Source: Nitratireductor luteus (lineage in GTDB: Bacteria; Pseudomonadota; Alphaproteobacteria; Rhizobiales; Rhizobiaceae). From it: a stretch of DNA of 64,000 nt. Of the stretch, positions 1-8,778 are shown piece by piece. The notes beneath the pieces were generated by a model. That model made no database searches and was not told the origin of the DNA. It worked only from the letters and a program-made list of their open reading frames with translations. The translations under genes and the position numbers were made by a program. The stretch's first letter is position 1, and every line of letters starts with the position of its first letter. The DNA is taken from positions 124,001 to 188,000 of the forward strand of contig NZ_JAOANW010000004.1 of NCBI RefSeq assembly GCF_026162365.1, read 5' to 3'.

Positions 1-424
1 CCACGACGTCGTCGGAGTCGGCAAGAGCGATGACGGGCGTTTTGCCGCACTCGCTGACGAGCGCCCTCAACTCGTCGGCGACGTCGGTATCGGCGATACT
101 TTGGGCGTCGAGGTGGAGGACGATTGCCGCCAGAGGAGGATGGAAACTCGCTGCCGCCCGCCATTCGTCCATCGAACCATACGCTGCCACATCCCAGTCG
201 ACGTGCTGCGAAACCAGGCTCCGTCGAAGGCACTCCCTGCGCAAGGTGCGATCGTCGAGCAGCACCACCGACCGCAGGCGACCGCTGAATTCGACGATGC
301 CGTTTTCGTCTGGATGCGTTTGGTCCCCGAAATCATCCGCGTCGCTGCCGATATTGCGGTCGATGTCAAGGAATGCGCTCGGTCTTTCGGATCCTGTGTC
401 AGGATGCGTAGAAGCAATCGCCAT
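1..424 (-). CDS. LuxR/NarL-like response regulator, N-terminal part (runs off left edge)
   Basis: Reading the minus strand from an ATG at 422-424 gives 141 codons with no stop to the window edge. After about 45 poorly conserved residues comes a receiver-like segment: VVLLDDRTLRRECLRRSL, which resembles the acidic beta1 strand and alpha1 of receiver domains, then a hydrophobic strand (AAIVLHLD) near the phospho-acceptor position, then TPVIALADSDD, which resembles beta4. The acceptor region is not a canonical D-x-x-M/P, so it may be a pseudo-receiver. Rhizobial LuxR-type proteins with such degenerate receivers are common. The C-terminal DNA-binding part would lie outside the window. Other frames here give Ser/Arg-rich translations with no family resemblance. 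Confidence 0.6.
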   Translation of the reverse strand, partial: MAIASTHPDTGSERPSAFLDIDRNIGSDADDFGDQTHPDENGIVEFSGRLRSVVLLDDRTLRRECLRRSLVSQHVDWDVAAYGSMDEWRAAASFHPPLAAIVLHLDAQSIADTDVADELRALVSECGKTPVIALADSDDVV

Positions 425-685
425 GTCGAACCCCCGGGATGCTTAGCTGGTACGAGTTGGTTTTCTCTGAGTGCCCGCCAAGTTAAGGGGGCAGCCTCTC
501 TCCGTCTGTGAAATTTGCTACACAAGCGGCCTTTGCCGCGCCGAGCCTAAACGCCGACTGTGACGTGGTGGTTGCAATGCCATCCGCCCTGACACGCCAC
601 CGACTGCAATCTTCTTCGCAGTTGCGGCGCAATGACCGTCAGGCTAGTCTTCCCGCTTGACGTGGGGTGGGTGGCCCGGATCCAG

Positions 686-2431
686 ATGACCGAGCGGCTG
701 TATACCCGTCATGTCGCAACAGTCGTCTCGATCGATGCCGCTGGATTCTCGCGGTTGATGGGAATCGATGACGAGTTTGCCGTTTCGGCTTTTGAGGCAC
801 GGCGGTCGATCATTGTAGAAAGCTGCGATACCGCTGGCGGACGGATGTTCGGGGCAGCGGGCGATAGTATTATGGCCGAGTTCGGAGCCCCGATCGATGC
901 CATGCGGGCCGCCTTCGACTTTCAGGACAAGATTGCAGTCCTGAACGCGTCCCTGCCCATCGAGATGCGCATGCCTTTCCGCGTCGGCATCAATACGGGC
1001 AACGTGATCGTCCGCGACGAAAGCCTGTATGGCGACGACGTCAACATCGCCGCGCGCATCCAGGAACTGGCGCCCGACGACGGGCTGGCGGTTTCTGAAA
1101 CGACCTGGCATCACGTCAAGGACAAGGCGGCGGTCCGCTTCAAGGACTTGGGCGAGCAACGGCTGAAGAACATCGCCCTGCCGGTGCGCATATTCGTCGC
1201 CGCCCGCGTCGGGCAGGACACCAGCGTGATCCGTAATCGCCACGATGTCCTGCCGAAAATGCCGCCGGCTGTCGCCGTTTTGCCGTTTTACAATGAAGCC
1301 GGTGATCGCGACTTCGACTATATTGCCGATGGCATCGCGGAAGACGTAATCGAGGGCCTGTCCAATACCCGCTGGCTCCCCGTCATTGCGAAGAGCTCCA
1401 GTTTCCAGTTCCGCGATAAGTCGCTAGGCGCTCGAAGTATCGGTAGCGCGCTCGGCGCACGCTACGTTGTCGATGGCAGGCTCACGCGCGCCAACGATTA
1501 CGTAGCCCTGAAGATAACGCTCACCGACGCCGCCAACGGCAGGCTGATCTGGTCGAGGGAGTTCAAGCGTCAAGCGGACGAATTGACCCTGCTGCACCAG
1601 GAAATCGGCGGCATGATCGTCGCGATGCTGGAAAATGAAGTAGAGCGGGCCGAGCAGGCGCGCACCTTCCAGATACCCTGGGAGAGCATGGAGACCTGGC
1701 AGCTTGTCAGACGCGGGCGCTGGCATATGCAACGCCGCACACGCGAGGACATGGACCTGGCGCTGGGATGCTTCAAGCAAGCGCTGGCGAAGGACGCTAA
1801 TTCCAGTACCGTGCTCAACGAATTTGCCTGGTGGTATTTTTGGCGCGCCTGGCTGCGCTCGGGCGACAGCGACGATCTGGAAAAGGTGGTCGACTATTCA
1901 CGCAAGTCCTTGCTGATGGATAGCCAGGATGCGCGTCCGCATGCCTATCTTGGTGTCGTCGCCATCATGCGTGGCCAGGCGAAAGCGGCACTCGAACATC
2001 TGACCGAAGCCCTCGAGATCAATCCCAGCTTCGCCTTCGCCCATTCCGCAATGGGCAGCGCGCATCTCCTTCTCGGGCAGGCGAAGGAGGCCATTCCGCT
2101 CTTTCTGGCGGCCGCGCGCCTCAGCCCGTTCGATATTTATGCCTTCCACAATCTGGGTGAACTGGCCGCCGCGTACTGCATCACCGAACAGTGGGACGAA
2201 GCGATCAGGATCGCCGACCGTTCTCTCAGCCTCTCCCCCGGCTACTTCTATTCGCACTTCCTGAAAATTGGCGCTCTCGCCAGGAGCGGCCGCATCGAGG
2301 AGGCCCGGCGGGAGCGGTTGATTTTCGACACCAGGCATCCCGATTTCACGAACGAACGCATAGAGTGGATACCCTTTGCCCAGGAGTCGATGAAAGCCGT
2401 CCTCATCCGCAACTTCGAAATGGCGCGATAG
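686..2431 (+). CDS. Class III adenylate/guanylate cyclase with TolB-like and TPR domains
   Basis: Makes cAMP (or cGMP) from the nucleotide triphosphate. Residues about 8-180 are a class III cyclase domain: metal-binding Asp17 in VSIDAAGF, second metal Asp60 in FGAAGDS, and the transition-state Asn120/Arg124 in VNIAAR, so it looks catalytically competent. Residues about 195-330 (AVLPFYNEAGDRDFDYIADG onward) match the TolB/FlgO-like middle domain common in rhizobial cyclases. The rest is TPR-like helices. I chose the ATG at 686 because MTERLYTRHVATV matches the usual start of this family. An upstream in-frame ATG at 632 would add 18 residues. No transmembrane segment is evident. It lies 62 bp upstream of the P450-DyP gene in the same direction. 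Confidence 0.9.
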   Translation: MTERLYTRHVATVVSIDAAGFSRLMGIDDEFAVSAFEARRSIIVESCDTAGGRMFGAAGDSIMAEFGAPIDAMRAAFDFQDKIAVLNASLPIEMRMPFRVGINTGNVIVRDESLYGDDVNIAARIQELAPDDGLAVSETTWHHVKDKAAVRFKDLGEQRLKNIALPVRIFVAARVGQDTSVIRNRHDVLPKMPPAVAVLPFYNEAGDRDFDYIADGIAEDVIEGLSNTRWLPVIAKSSSFQFRDKSLGARSIGSALGARYVVDGRLTRANDYVALKITLTDAANGRLIWSREFKRQADELTLLHQEIGGMIVAMLENEVERAEQARTFQIPWESMETWQLVRRGRWHMQRRTREDMDLALGCFKQALAKDANSSTVLNEFAWWYFWRAWLRSGDSDDLEKVVDYSRKSLLMDSQDARPHAYLGVVAIMRGQAKAALEHLTEALEINPSFAFAHSAMGSAHLLLGQAKEAIPLFLAAARLSPFDIYAFHNLGELAAAYCITEQWDEAIRIADRSLSLSPGYFYSHFLKIGALARSGRIEEARRERLIFDTRHPDFTNERIEWIPFAQESMKAVLIRNFEMAR

Positions 2432-2493
2432 GTGAACTGTTTCACATACACGGCGGGATAGATCGACCAAAGAGTGTGTTTTGAAAGTCGTCA

Positions 2494-5400
2494 ATGCTGA
2501 ATCGGAGGGATTGGGCAACAGCGATGGTCAAGTATTACGACGGTGTTCTCAAAGCCCAGCATGAACAGCGGCCGCTGACCGAACTGCCCCCTTTCGATAT
2601 CGAGCGCTTGCGTGCCAAGAACCTGCGCGCGCGCGTTGTGGAACGCGTGTTGGAGGAGCCCCGCTGGGCTCTTGCCCTGCTCAGGCGCTTCTGGCCGACG
2701 CTGCGCTTCCGCAAATTCCTGCTGGTGACGAAAAATGCCGATATTCGCGAGATCCTGGAGCGCCAGGATGTTTTCCAGACGCCCTACGGCCCGGAGATGA
2801 CAGAGATCGCAGGGGGAAAGAACTTCATCCTCGGAATGCAGGACGGGCCGGAATATCGGCGCATGAAATCGATCGTCCTGAGCGCGTTTCCAGTCGACGA
2901 AGTCGAGGAGGTCGTGAGGCCCCTGGCGGCAAAGCATGCACGGGACATCATGCTGAGCGCGGATCCCGAATTCGATGCGGTTGGCGATCTCTTGAAAGTT
3001 GTCCCGGTCCGCATCTGCCGTGACTATTTCGGGATGATGATTGCGGACGAAAGGGAATTCTCCGATTGGGCAAATGCGCTAAGCGGATTGTTCTTCGCCG
3101 ACCCCACTGCCAATCCGATCGTGCGTGAGCTTGCTGTCGTGGCGGCAGACCGAATGAAAAATGCGATCGACCAGTCGATGCAAGCGGTCAGGCACGGCAG
3201 AATAAGCCGGTCTACGCCGCTTGGCAGGCTTGTAACCCTGCACGATCGAACGCCGTCCCGGCTCAGTGAAGGGGAAATCCGTTCCATCATGATGGGAATG
3301 GTTGCCGGCTTCACGCCAACCAACCTGCTCGCCGGCGGCAACTGCCTGGATGTCGTGCTCTCGCGCAGCGACGCCCGGAAAGCGATCGACGATGCGATTG
3401 CTGCCGGGGACGATGCCCGCCTTGAGCGCGCGATTCTCGAGGCGATGCGCTTCAAGCCGATCTGGATAGGCCCCTTTCGCTATACGACCCGCGATGCGGT
3501 AATCGCCAAGGGAACGCGCCGCGAGCGCATCGTAAAGGCCGGTACGTCCGTAATGCCGGCAACCTTGTCGGCCATGTTCGATTCGGACGTCGTCGCAAAT
3601 CCGAACGAATTCTCGATGGAACGTCCTGCGCGCGACTACATGGTCTTCGGGCACGGTATCCATCAATGCATAGGCGCAGCGATTGCCCGCGTGCAGATTG
3701 CCGAATGTTTCCGCGCGCTTTTTTCAAAACCGGGCGTGCGGCGGGCGAAGGGTGCCAAGGGGCGCCTTACGCGGCTCGGCGCGTATCCCGACACGATGAA
3801 GATCGTATTTGAGCCGTCGCCGCTGTCGAGGACCGTGGAGAACGCCATGGTCACCGTCGTGTTGGAGTGCAAACGCGGCGTCGCGGCGGACGACCTGCGC
3901 TGTAAGGTCGGCAAGCTTGGCAATCCCGCCAGCGAGCGCATTGCTGCCGCGCTTGATGACTGCGGCATCATTCATTTCGCAAGCCTTGCCGTCATTTGCG
4001 CAAACGATCCTGACGCGGCGGACGAGCGGACGCATCTGCTGCTCGAACTCTCCGGCGATGGCTCCGACGAAGCCGTCCTCGACGCCTTTGCAAGCCGCGC
4101 CGGCCCAATGATCCGTGGGCTGCTGGAAGAGGCGTGCGGGGTGGGTCCCGAGGACTCCCTCGAAGAATTCCTGCGCACGAAGATGATCAGGATCTCGCAA
4201 ACATTCGGGAGCAACGCAGGTCTCGTTTTTTCCGGTACCCCCGGACACTCGGTCGAGCGTATACGCAGGGAAGCCGAGTTGTCGAACGTTGCGCGCGAGA
4301 TCGTCTCGAACTCGAATGCCGCAGACGAAGGAGCAGGGGCGGTCCTTGCAAAGGTCAGGGAAAGGCTGGCGCAGGACAAAAGCCGCGTCTGGGCTCTCGA
4401 GCCGGCTCAAAGCCTCCTGGAAGGGCCGAAGGGAAGCGTGTGGGCAGCCTTTTTGAGAACGCTCAGGGCACCGTCCGTGCTAACCACCGCCACCATCGTG
4501 CTTCTCGTTTGCTGGTCGATCACCTACAGTCTGGTCTTCGGCTATGAGCAGGGCGTGTTCCGCAATACCCTGGTGCTTGGAACTTCGCTCGTGCTCACGG
4601 TCCTCGGCGTGAGCATGCTCGTCGCCTTCATCGGCTTTGTCCTCTACCTCTTGCTGAGGCGGCTTGAGGAGCGGGATAGGCCCAGCGACGCCCAGCCGGA
4701 TCCGCCGACGTTGGCTGCCGTCATGGCGCGGGAAAACCATTTTGCACAAAACAACCTGACAGCGGTATCCACCGTGAAGCCGGGCATATTGCGACGGCTG
4801 TCCTTGAGGCTCTCCTTCTATCTCATCTCGATCATGGCGAAGCAGGTCTTCAGGCCGGGATATCTCGCCAATATCGATACGATCCACTATGCGCGGTGGG
4901 TGCTGCTGCCCGGCACCGACAGGCTGGTCTTCCTCAGCAATTACGGGGGTAGCTGGGAAAGCTACCTCGAAGATTTCATTGCAAAAGCCAGCGCCGGCCT
5001 GACCGCGGTGTGGAGCAACACAATGGGCTTTCCGAAGACGAGGGGGCTCTTCCGCGACGGCGCACGGGACGGTGCCCGCTTCAAGCGCTGGGCACGGAGC
5101 CAGCAGATCCCGACCCTCTTCTGGTATTCGGCCTACCCGGATTTGAACACCAGCCGCATCCGCACCAACTCGCTGATAAGAAAGGGTCTTGCGAAGGCGC
5201 AAACCGAAAGCGAGGCGCGTGACTGGATCCGGCTTTTCGATTCGCGCCCCCGCCCGAGCGGAACCCTGGAAACGGAAGAGATACAGACCCTCTTCTTCGG
5301 CCCGCTCGGCCCGCTCCAGCATGCGCAGATGACGGCAATCCGCATTCCCGAGGGGCTTGCGCACGGAAGGATGAAGGCGTGGCTGGAGTGCATGGAGGAG

Positions 5401-6681
5401 CGGACAAGTTTTGGAAACAGGCTTCCCCCGCAGCGCGCCATGACGGTGATGTTCGGGCCGGATGGGCTGGCCCGTCTCGGTCTCGACGATCATGCCCCCG
5501 ATCGCGGCCTCGCAACTTTTCCTGCTGCATTCCGCCAGGGGATGGCCTTCGAGCCGCGAAGCCGAATCTTGGACGATGTCGGCAAAAGCGCGCCGGAGCA
5601 CTGGGAATGGGGCTCGGCGACGAAGCCCGTCGATGCGGTCATCATTTGCTATGCGGCCGAAGAGGAAATCCTCTCCCATGACCTGCGCGAACTGCGTGAG
5701 CGCACCGAGGAAGCGGGCATGACGATCGTCATCCAATTGCCGCTCGTGGTCAAGCGACGGGGGAAGCAGGCAGTTGAACATTTCGGCTTTGCAGATGGTG
5801 TCTCCCAGCCGGCCGTGATGGGTGCCTCGCGTTCCAGTGTCCGGTCAGATCCCATGCATCTGGTGGCGCCTGGCGAGTTTCTCCTGGGTTACCGGGACGA
5901 GAGCGGTATTTATCCACCGACCCCCACGGTCCCGTCTTCAAGCGACCAAACAGGCATGCTGCCGGTATTGGAGGATGAGGAGAGGCCGCTTTTCGGCGCA
6001 AACACGCCAATCCGCGATTTTGGCAGGAACGGTTCTTTTGTGGTGGTGCGCCAACTCGAGCAGCATGTCGGCACATTCCGGTCCTTCTGCAAGAAGGCTG
6101 CTGCCGATGCGCGGGTGCAGACCGGCCGCGCCGGCATCGACGCGCGCTGGATCGCAGCCAAAATGATCGGGCGATGGCCCGACGGAACATCTTTGATGCG
6201 CAATCCGAACGGTCGCAAGGGACGCGAACCCGACAATGATTTCTCATTCGCCAACGAGGATCCGCAAGGGATCCACTGCCCGTACGGCTCTCACGTGAGG
6301 CGCTCAAATCCGCGTGACTCGCTTGGCGAGGACCCGGTCACGCAGATCAAGGTCAGCAAGCGCCACCGTATCCTTCGCTGCGGACGCTCCTACGAAAAAG
6401 GAAGCGAAAAGGGGCTGCTCTTCATGTGCCTCAACGCAGACATTGAGCGGCAATACGAATTCATGCAGCAAAGCTGGGTCTCCTCGCCCTCCTTCCATGG
6501 GCTCCAGGAGGAGAAGGATCCGACGATCGGAGCAAATGGCGGCAATGGGCGGTTCTCGATCCCGCTGCCGGAGAGAAGTCTGGTACTGACCGGCGTGCCG
6601 GATTTCGTCACCACACGCGGTGGCGGCTATTTCTTCATGCCAGGCCGCTCAAGCCTGCGCTATCTGCTTTCCAGGCTTTAA
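2494..6681 (+). CDS. Cytochrome P450 - membrane hairpin - DyP-type peroxidase fusion
   Basis: A single 1395-residue frame with two haem enzymes. Residues about 1-445 are a P450: ExxR at Glu316-Arg319 and the haem-thiolate loop FGHGIHQCIG with Cys392. The I-helix reads VAGFTPTN (270-277), without the usual acid-threonine pair. Residues about 450-640 include a segment (HFASL at 494-498, LLLELSGDGS at 515-524) like a dimeric alpha+beta barrel. Two hydrophobic helices (about 663-683 and 693-721) follow, then a second such segment (IHYARWVLL from 797, VFLSNYGGSW from 812). Residues about 900-1395 are a DyP peroxidase: GFADG at 1098-1102 with Asp1101, and SHVRRSNPRD with candidate proximal His1267. 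There is no signal peptide; the hairpin would put both enzymes on the cytoplasmic side. Substrate unknown. The frame is continuous with no sign of a pseudogene join. Confidence 0.9.
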   Translation: MLNRRDWATAMVKYYDGVLKAQHEQRPLTELPPFDIERLRAKNLRARVVERVLEEPRWALALLRRFWPTLRFRKFLLVTKNADIREILERQDVFQTPYGPEMTEIAGGKNFILGMQDGPEYRRMKSIVLSAFPVDEVEEVVRPLAAKHARDIMLSADPEFDAVGDLLKVVPVRICRDYFGMMIADEREFSDWANALSGLFFADPTANPIVRELAVVAADRMKNAIDQSMQAVRHGRISRSTPLGRLVTLHDRTPSRLSEGEIRSIMMGMVAGFTPTNLLAGGNCLDVVLSRSDARKAIDDAIAAGDDARLERAILEAMRFKPIWIGPFRYTTRDAVIAKGTRRERIVKAGTSVMPATLSAMFDSDVVANPNEFSMERPARDYMVFGHGIHQCIGAAIARVQIAECFRALFSKPGVRRAKGAKGRLTRLGAYPDTMKIVFEPSPLSRTVENAMVTVVLECKRGVAADDLRCKVGKLGNPASERIAAALDDCGIIHFASLAVICANDPDAADERTHLLLELSGDGSDEAVLDAFASRAGPMIRGLLEEACGVGPEDSLEEFLRTKMIRISQTFGSNAGLVFSGTPGHSVERIRREAELSNVAREIVSNSNAADEGAGAVLAKVRERLAQDKSRVWALEPAQSLLEGPKGSVWAAFLRTLRAPSVLTTATIVLLVCWSITYSLVFGYEQGVFRNTLVLGTSLVLTVLGVSMLVAFIGFVLYLLLRRLEERDRPSDAQPDPPTLAAVMARENHFAQNNLTAVSTVKPGILRRLSLRLSFYLISIMAKQVFRPGYLANIDTIHYARWVLLPGTDRLVFLSNYGGSWESYLEDFIAKASAGLTAVWSNTMGFPKTRGLFRDGARDGARFKRWARSQQIPTLFWYSAYPDLNTSRIRTNSLIRKGLAKAQTESEARDWIRLFDSRPRPSGTLETEEIQTLFFGPLGPLQHAQMTAIRIPEGLAHGRMKAWLECMEERTSFGNRLPPQRAMTVMFGPDGLARLGLDDHAPDRGLATFPAAFRQGMAFEPRSRILDDVGKSAPEHWEWGSATKPVDAVIICYAAEEEILSHDLRELRERTEEAGMTIVIQLPLVVKRRGKQAVEHFGFADGVSQPAVMGASRSSVRSDPMHLVAPGEFLLGYRDESGIYPPTPTVPSSSDQTGMLPVLEDEERPLFGANTPIRDFGRNGSFVVVRQLEQHVGTFRSFCKKAAADARVQTGRAGIDARWIAAKMIGRWPDGTSLMRNPNGRKGREPDNDFSFANEDPQGIHCPYGSHVRRSNPRDSLGEDPVTQIKVSKRHRILRCGRSYEKGSEKGLLFMCLNADIERQYEFMQQSWVSSPSFHGLQEEKDPTIGANGGNGRFSIPLPERSLVLTGVPDFVTTRGGGYFFMPGRSSLRYLLSRL

Positions 6682-6686
6682 CGCAT

Positions 6687-6722
6687 GATCCCGAAAAGCG
6701 GACGCCGCTTTCCGAAAGGATC
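6687..6722. repeat. GATCC-arm palindromic hairpin between convergent genes
   Basis: Imperfect palindrome beginning GATCCCGAAAAGCGG and ending with the matching CCGCTTTCCG...GGATC. It sits in the 58-bp gap between two convergent genes and could terminate both. Its arms resemble the GCATGATCC hairpin at 56192-56225 and the CCGGAAAA/TTTTCCGG part of the element inside nadB, so it appears to be one member of a dispersed rhizobial repeat family. Confidence 0.6.
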
Positions 6723-6739
6723 CCGATTTCCGGTAAGTC

Positions 6740-6967
6740 CTAAAGCGAAACCCTCCCCTCTTCGATCTGGAAATACTTGCGCACAAGCTCCCCGACCGAC
6801 CCGACGAGCATGAACAGCGACCCGACGACGAACAGCCAGACCGCAAGGGTATAGAGCGGCTCGAATGCCTTGAAGAACAGGATCGAGCCGATGAAAAACA
6901 GCAGGTTCCCGATCAATCCGACAACGGAATGGATAATCGGAAAATCCTTGGCGATCCGAACGAGCAT
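6740..6967 (-). CDS. YrhK-like small membrane protein
   Basis: 75 residues, nearly all in two or three hydrophobic stretches (SVVGLIGNLLFFIGSILFF, then LAVWLFVVGSLFMLVGSVGELV), ending in a short charged tail. Size and the WLFxxGSLxxLxGS pattern resemble YrhK-domain proteins, whose function is not established. It converges on the P450-DyP gene. I have no evidence for a functional link beyond proximity. Family assignment is from pattern recognition only. Confidence 0.65.
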   Translation of the reverse strand: MLVRIAKDFPIIHSVVGLIGNLLFFIGSILFFKAFEPLYTLAVWLFVVGSLFMLVGSVGELVRKYFQIEEGRVSL

Positions 6968-7074
6968 AGAGGCCTCCCCAACGGCATAAAAGGAGCCTCA
7001 AAAACCCGGCCCGCGCCCGCACTGTCAACCCATACCTCTTGGAGGCCGTGGGAGTGTGCGCCGGTTCCCGGCCG

Positions 7075-7791
7075 TCACACCTCCTCCAGGTCGACGATCT
7101 CCTGCAGGCCTCTGGCATTGGAAACGCGTATCGCTCCACGTTTCGTTGCGATCAGGGAGCGGCCGCGCCATTCGTTCAGAATCTTGTTGACCGACTCCCG
7201 CGTTGCTCCAAGGAACGCCGCCAACTCGGACTGCGAAATCGGAATCCATCCATCGCCGTCGGCCATCAGCCGCGAAAGGAACAGCAATCGTTTCGCCAGC
7301 CGCGCCTCGATCTTGAGCAAGGCCTGATCGTTCCTCTCGCCACTGACCCAGCGAAGGCGGGCGCACAGGAGTCCGATCATGGCCAGCGCAAGCGAGGCGT
7401 TTTTCTCCAACCTTTCAAAAAGCTGTGCGCGGCTCAGGGAAACCAGGACGCAATCGGTCAAGCAGAGGGCACTGGCTGTGCGAGCGCCTCCGTCGAGTAC
7501 GCCTATTTCTCCAACCAGGCTGCGTGTGAGTTCGATATTGGCGACAAGCTTGCGCCCGCCTGGCGAATAGATCGATATCTCGATCGTTCCCGAAAGTACG
7601 CCATAGATGCGATCCGACGCATCTTCCTGCATGAAAAGGTGCTTGCCCGCACTGTGGTGCTCCGGACGGCATCCGCCGAACAGGCGCTCGAACTGATCGG
7701 GGCGCAACCTTGCGGGCCGCGGAGCGGCATCATTGTCCGGCGAGTCGCTCGGTCCGGAAATATTGGCCCCCTGACATGCCATCCTGCACAA
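7075..7791 (-). CDS. Crp/Fnr-family transcriptional regulator
   Basis: 238 residues. The cyclic-nucleotide-binding-like beta roll covers about residues 30-150 (GTIEISIYSPGGRKLVANIE, then LVGEIGVLDGGARTASA). The helix-turn-helix is C-terminal: ISQSELAAFLGATRESVNKILNEW is the typical Crp recognition helix region. There is no N-terminal cysteine cluster of the FNR type, so oxygen sensing by an Fe-S cluster is not suggested. The GEIGVLDGGART stretch resembles the Crp phosphate-binding cassette but I cannot tell whether cAMP is the ligand. A cyclase gene lies about 5 kb away. The upstream region contains a perfect tandem 14-bp repeat that may be an autoregulatory site. Confidence 0.92.
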   Translation of the reverse strand: MCRMACQGANISGPSDSPDNDAAPRPARLRPDQFERLFGGCRPEHHSAGKHLFMQEDASDRIYGVLSGTIEISIYSPGGRKLVANIELTRSLVGEIGVLDGGARTASALCLTDCVLVSLSRAQLFERLEKNASLALAMIGLLCARLRWVSGERNDQALLKIEARLAKRLLFLSRLMADGDGWIPISQSELAAFLGATRESVNKILNEWRGRSLIATKRGAIRVSNARGLQEIVDLEEV

Positions 7792-7839
7792 TCCCGTGCC
7801 CGATTGTCAGGTCTCGCACGATAGTTGCAAGCGCACCTT

Positions 7840-7867
7840 CACATCAATACGGCCACATCAATACGGC
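7840..7867. promoter_or_regulatory. Tandem 14-bp repeat upstream of the Crp/Fnr gene
   Basis: CACATCAATACGGC occurs twice back to back (7840-7853 and 7854-7867), 49-76 bp upstream of the regulator start. On the gene's strand each unit reads GCCGTATTGATGTG and contains TTGAT, a half-site shape seen for Crp/Fnr proteins. It may be a promoter-proximal binding region or just a slippage duplication. Confidence 0.4.
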
Positions 7868-7941
7868 GGAATCGGCCAGGCGTCCATAAGGACGATTGAG
7901 CCCGTCGCGGCCCTCGGGAGCGGAATAGCCAGGCGCGAATT

Positions 7942-8778
7942 TCAAAGATCGGCCAGGATCAGTTCGAAGGTCACGCACACGGGCGCCCCGCCCAGTGCGA
8001 TATTCCCTTCGAACAGGTTTCCCTCCGGGTCGACGCAAAGCGCGGGAAGGGTTGGTTGCCCGTCGGCATCGAAGCCGGCACCATTCAGCAAGAGCACCTC
8101 CGATATGGGGGAAGGCATGGATGGCGCGTCGGTGAACCGGGCGCCGATGAGGCTGCCTATTCCCATGACCGCGGGGGCCGAAAGGCCCAAACCGGCGCGA
8201 AGTTCGGCTATGGCGGTGTGCAGGTCCTCATGGGGCGCGAGCGTGACAATGGCCGCATTCCGTCTTGCCGGGGTTTCGGTTGCGCGCGGGCGGAAGAACG
8301 AAAAGTTGGTTTCCGCATCCGGCGTCACATCGTAGAACCCGCCGTCGAATGCCAGTCCCGTAACATGGGCCGGGGCGGCGATGATCACCTGGTCGGGCAA
8401 AAGGTGCCCGGCTTTCGGCGTATCCGCCGCCCACAAGGCATGACAATGCAGGAACCAGCGGCCCTCCCTGCGCCCGACTATCGCGGTGGCATTCTCTAGG
8501 CGCGCCGCCTTTCCCGAATGAACGGCGCTGTACCAGGCGGCATGATCCTCGTCGGGCGATGCTGCGGGCATCACATAGTTGTGTGGCCCCATCTCCAGAC
8601 CATCCAGGCGCAGAACGGCGCTGTCGCAACCCAGGTCGTCCATCGCGGCCGCGACGGCTTCCATCAGAACGGTGCCCTGGGGCAGGTCCACCGAAACTCT
8701 GCGCGCAAAACCTGGAACCACGTGACGCCGCGGTGTTGTCGGTGGCCCCGGATGCTGGATTGGACGGTTCCGGCTCAC
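7942..8778 (-). CDS. PPC (DUF296)-domain protein coupled to an acyl-CoA ligase
   Basis: 278 residues. The stretch from about residue 28 (VSVDLPQGTVLMEAVAAAMDD) through HCHALWAADTPKAGHLLPDQ and VIIAAPAHVTGL looks like the plant-and-prokaryote-conserved (PPC/DUF296) fold, with the HxH...GGHL-like metal-binding spacing (HCHALW...GHLLP). A second, weaker half follows (VTLAPHEDLHTAIAELRAGLGLSAP), suggesting two PPC-like units. Prokaryotic PPC proteins are trimers of uncertain function. The start codon overlaps the stop of the upstream ligase gene by four bases (ATGA), so the two are translationally coupled, which suggests a shared pathway. Confidence 0.7.
   Translation of the reverse strand: MSRNRPIQHPGPPTTPRRHVVPGFARRVSVDLPQGTVLMEAVAAAMDDLGCDSAVLRLDGLEMGPHNYVMPAASPDEDHAAWYSAVHSGKAARLENATAIVGRREGRWFLHCHALWAADTPKAGHLLPDQVIIAAPAHVTGLAFDGGFYDVTPDAETNFSFFRPRATETPARRNAAIVTLAPHEDLHTAIAELRAGLGLSAPAVMGIGSLIGARFTDAPSMPSPISEVLLLNGAGFDADGQPTLPALCVDPEGNLFEGNIALGGAPVCVTFELILADL

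Noticed and set aside
67..525. Minus- and plus-strand frames of about 136-152 codons at the left edge
   Set aside because: Ser/Arg-rich translations with no structure. The frame that is open to the window edge (1-424, minus) gives a receiver-like protein instead.
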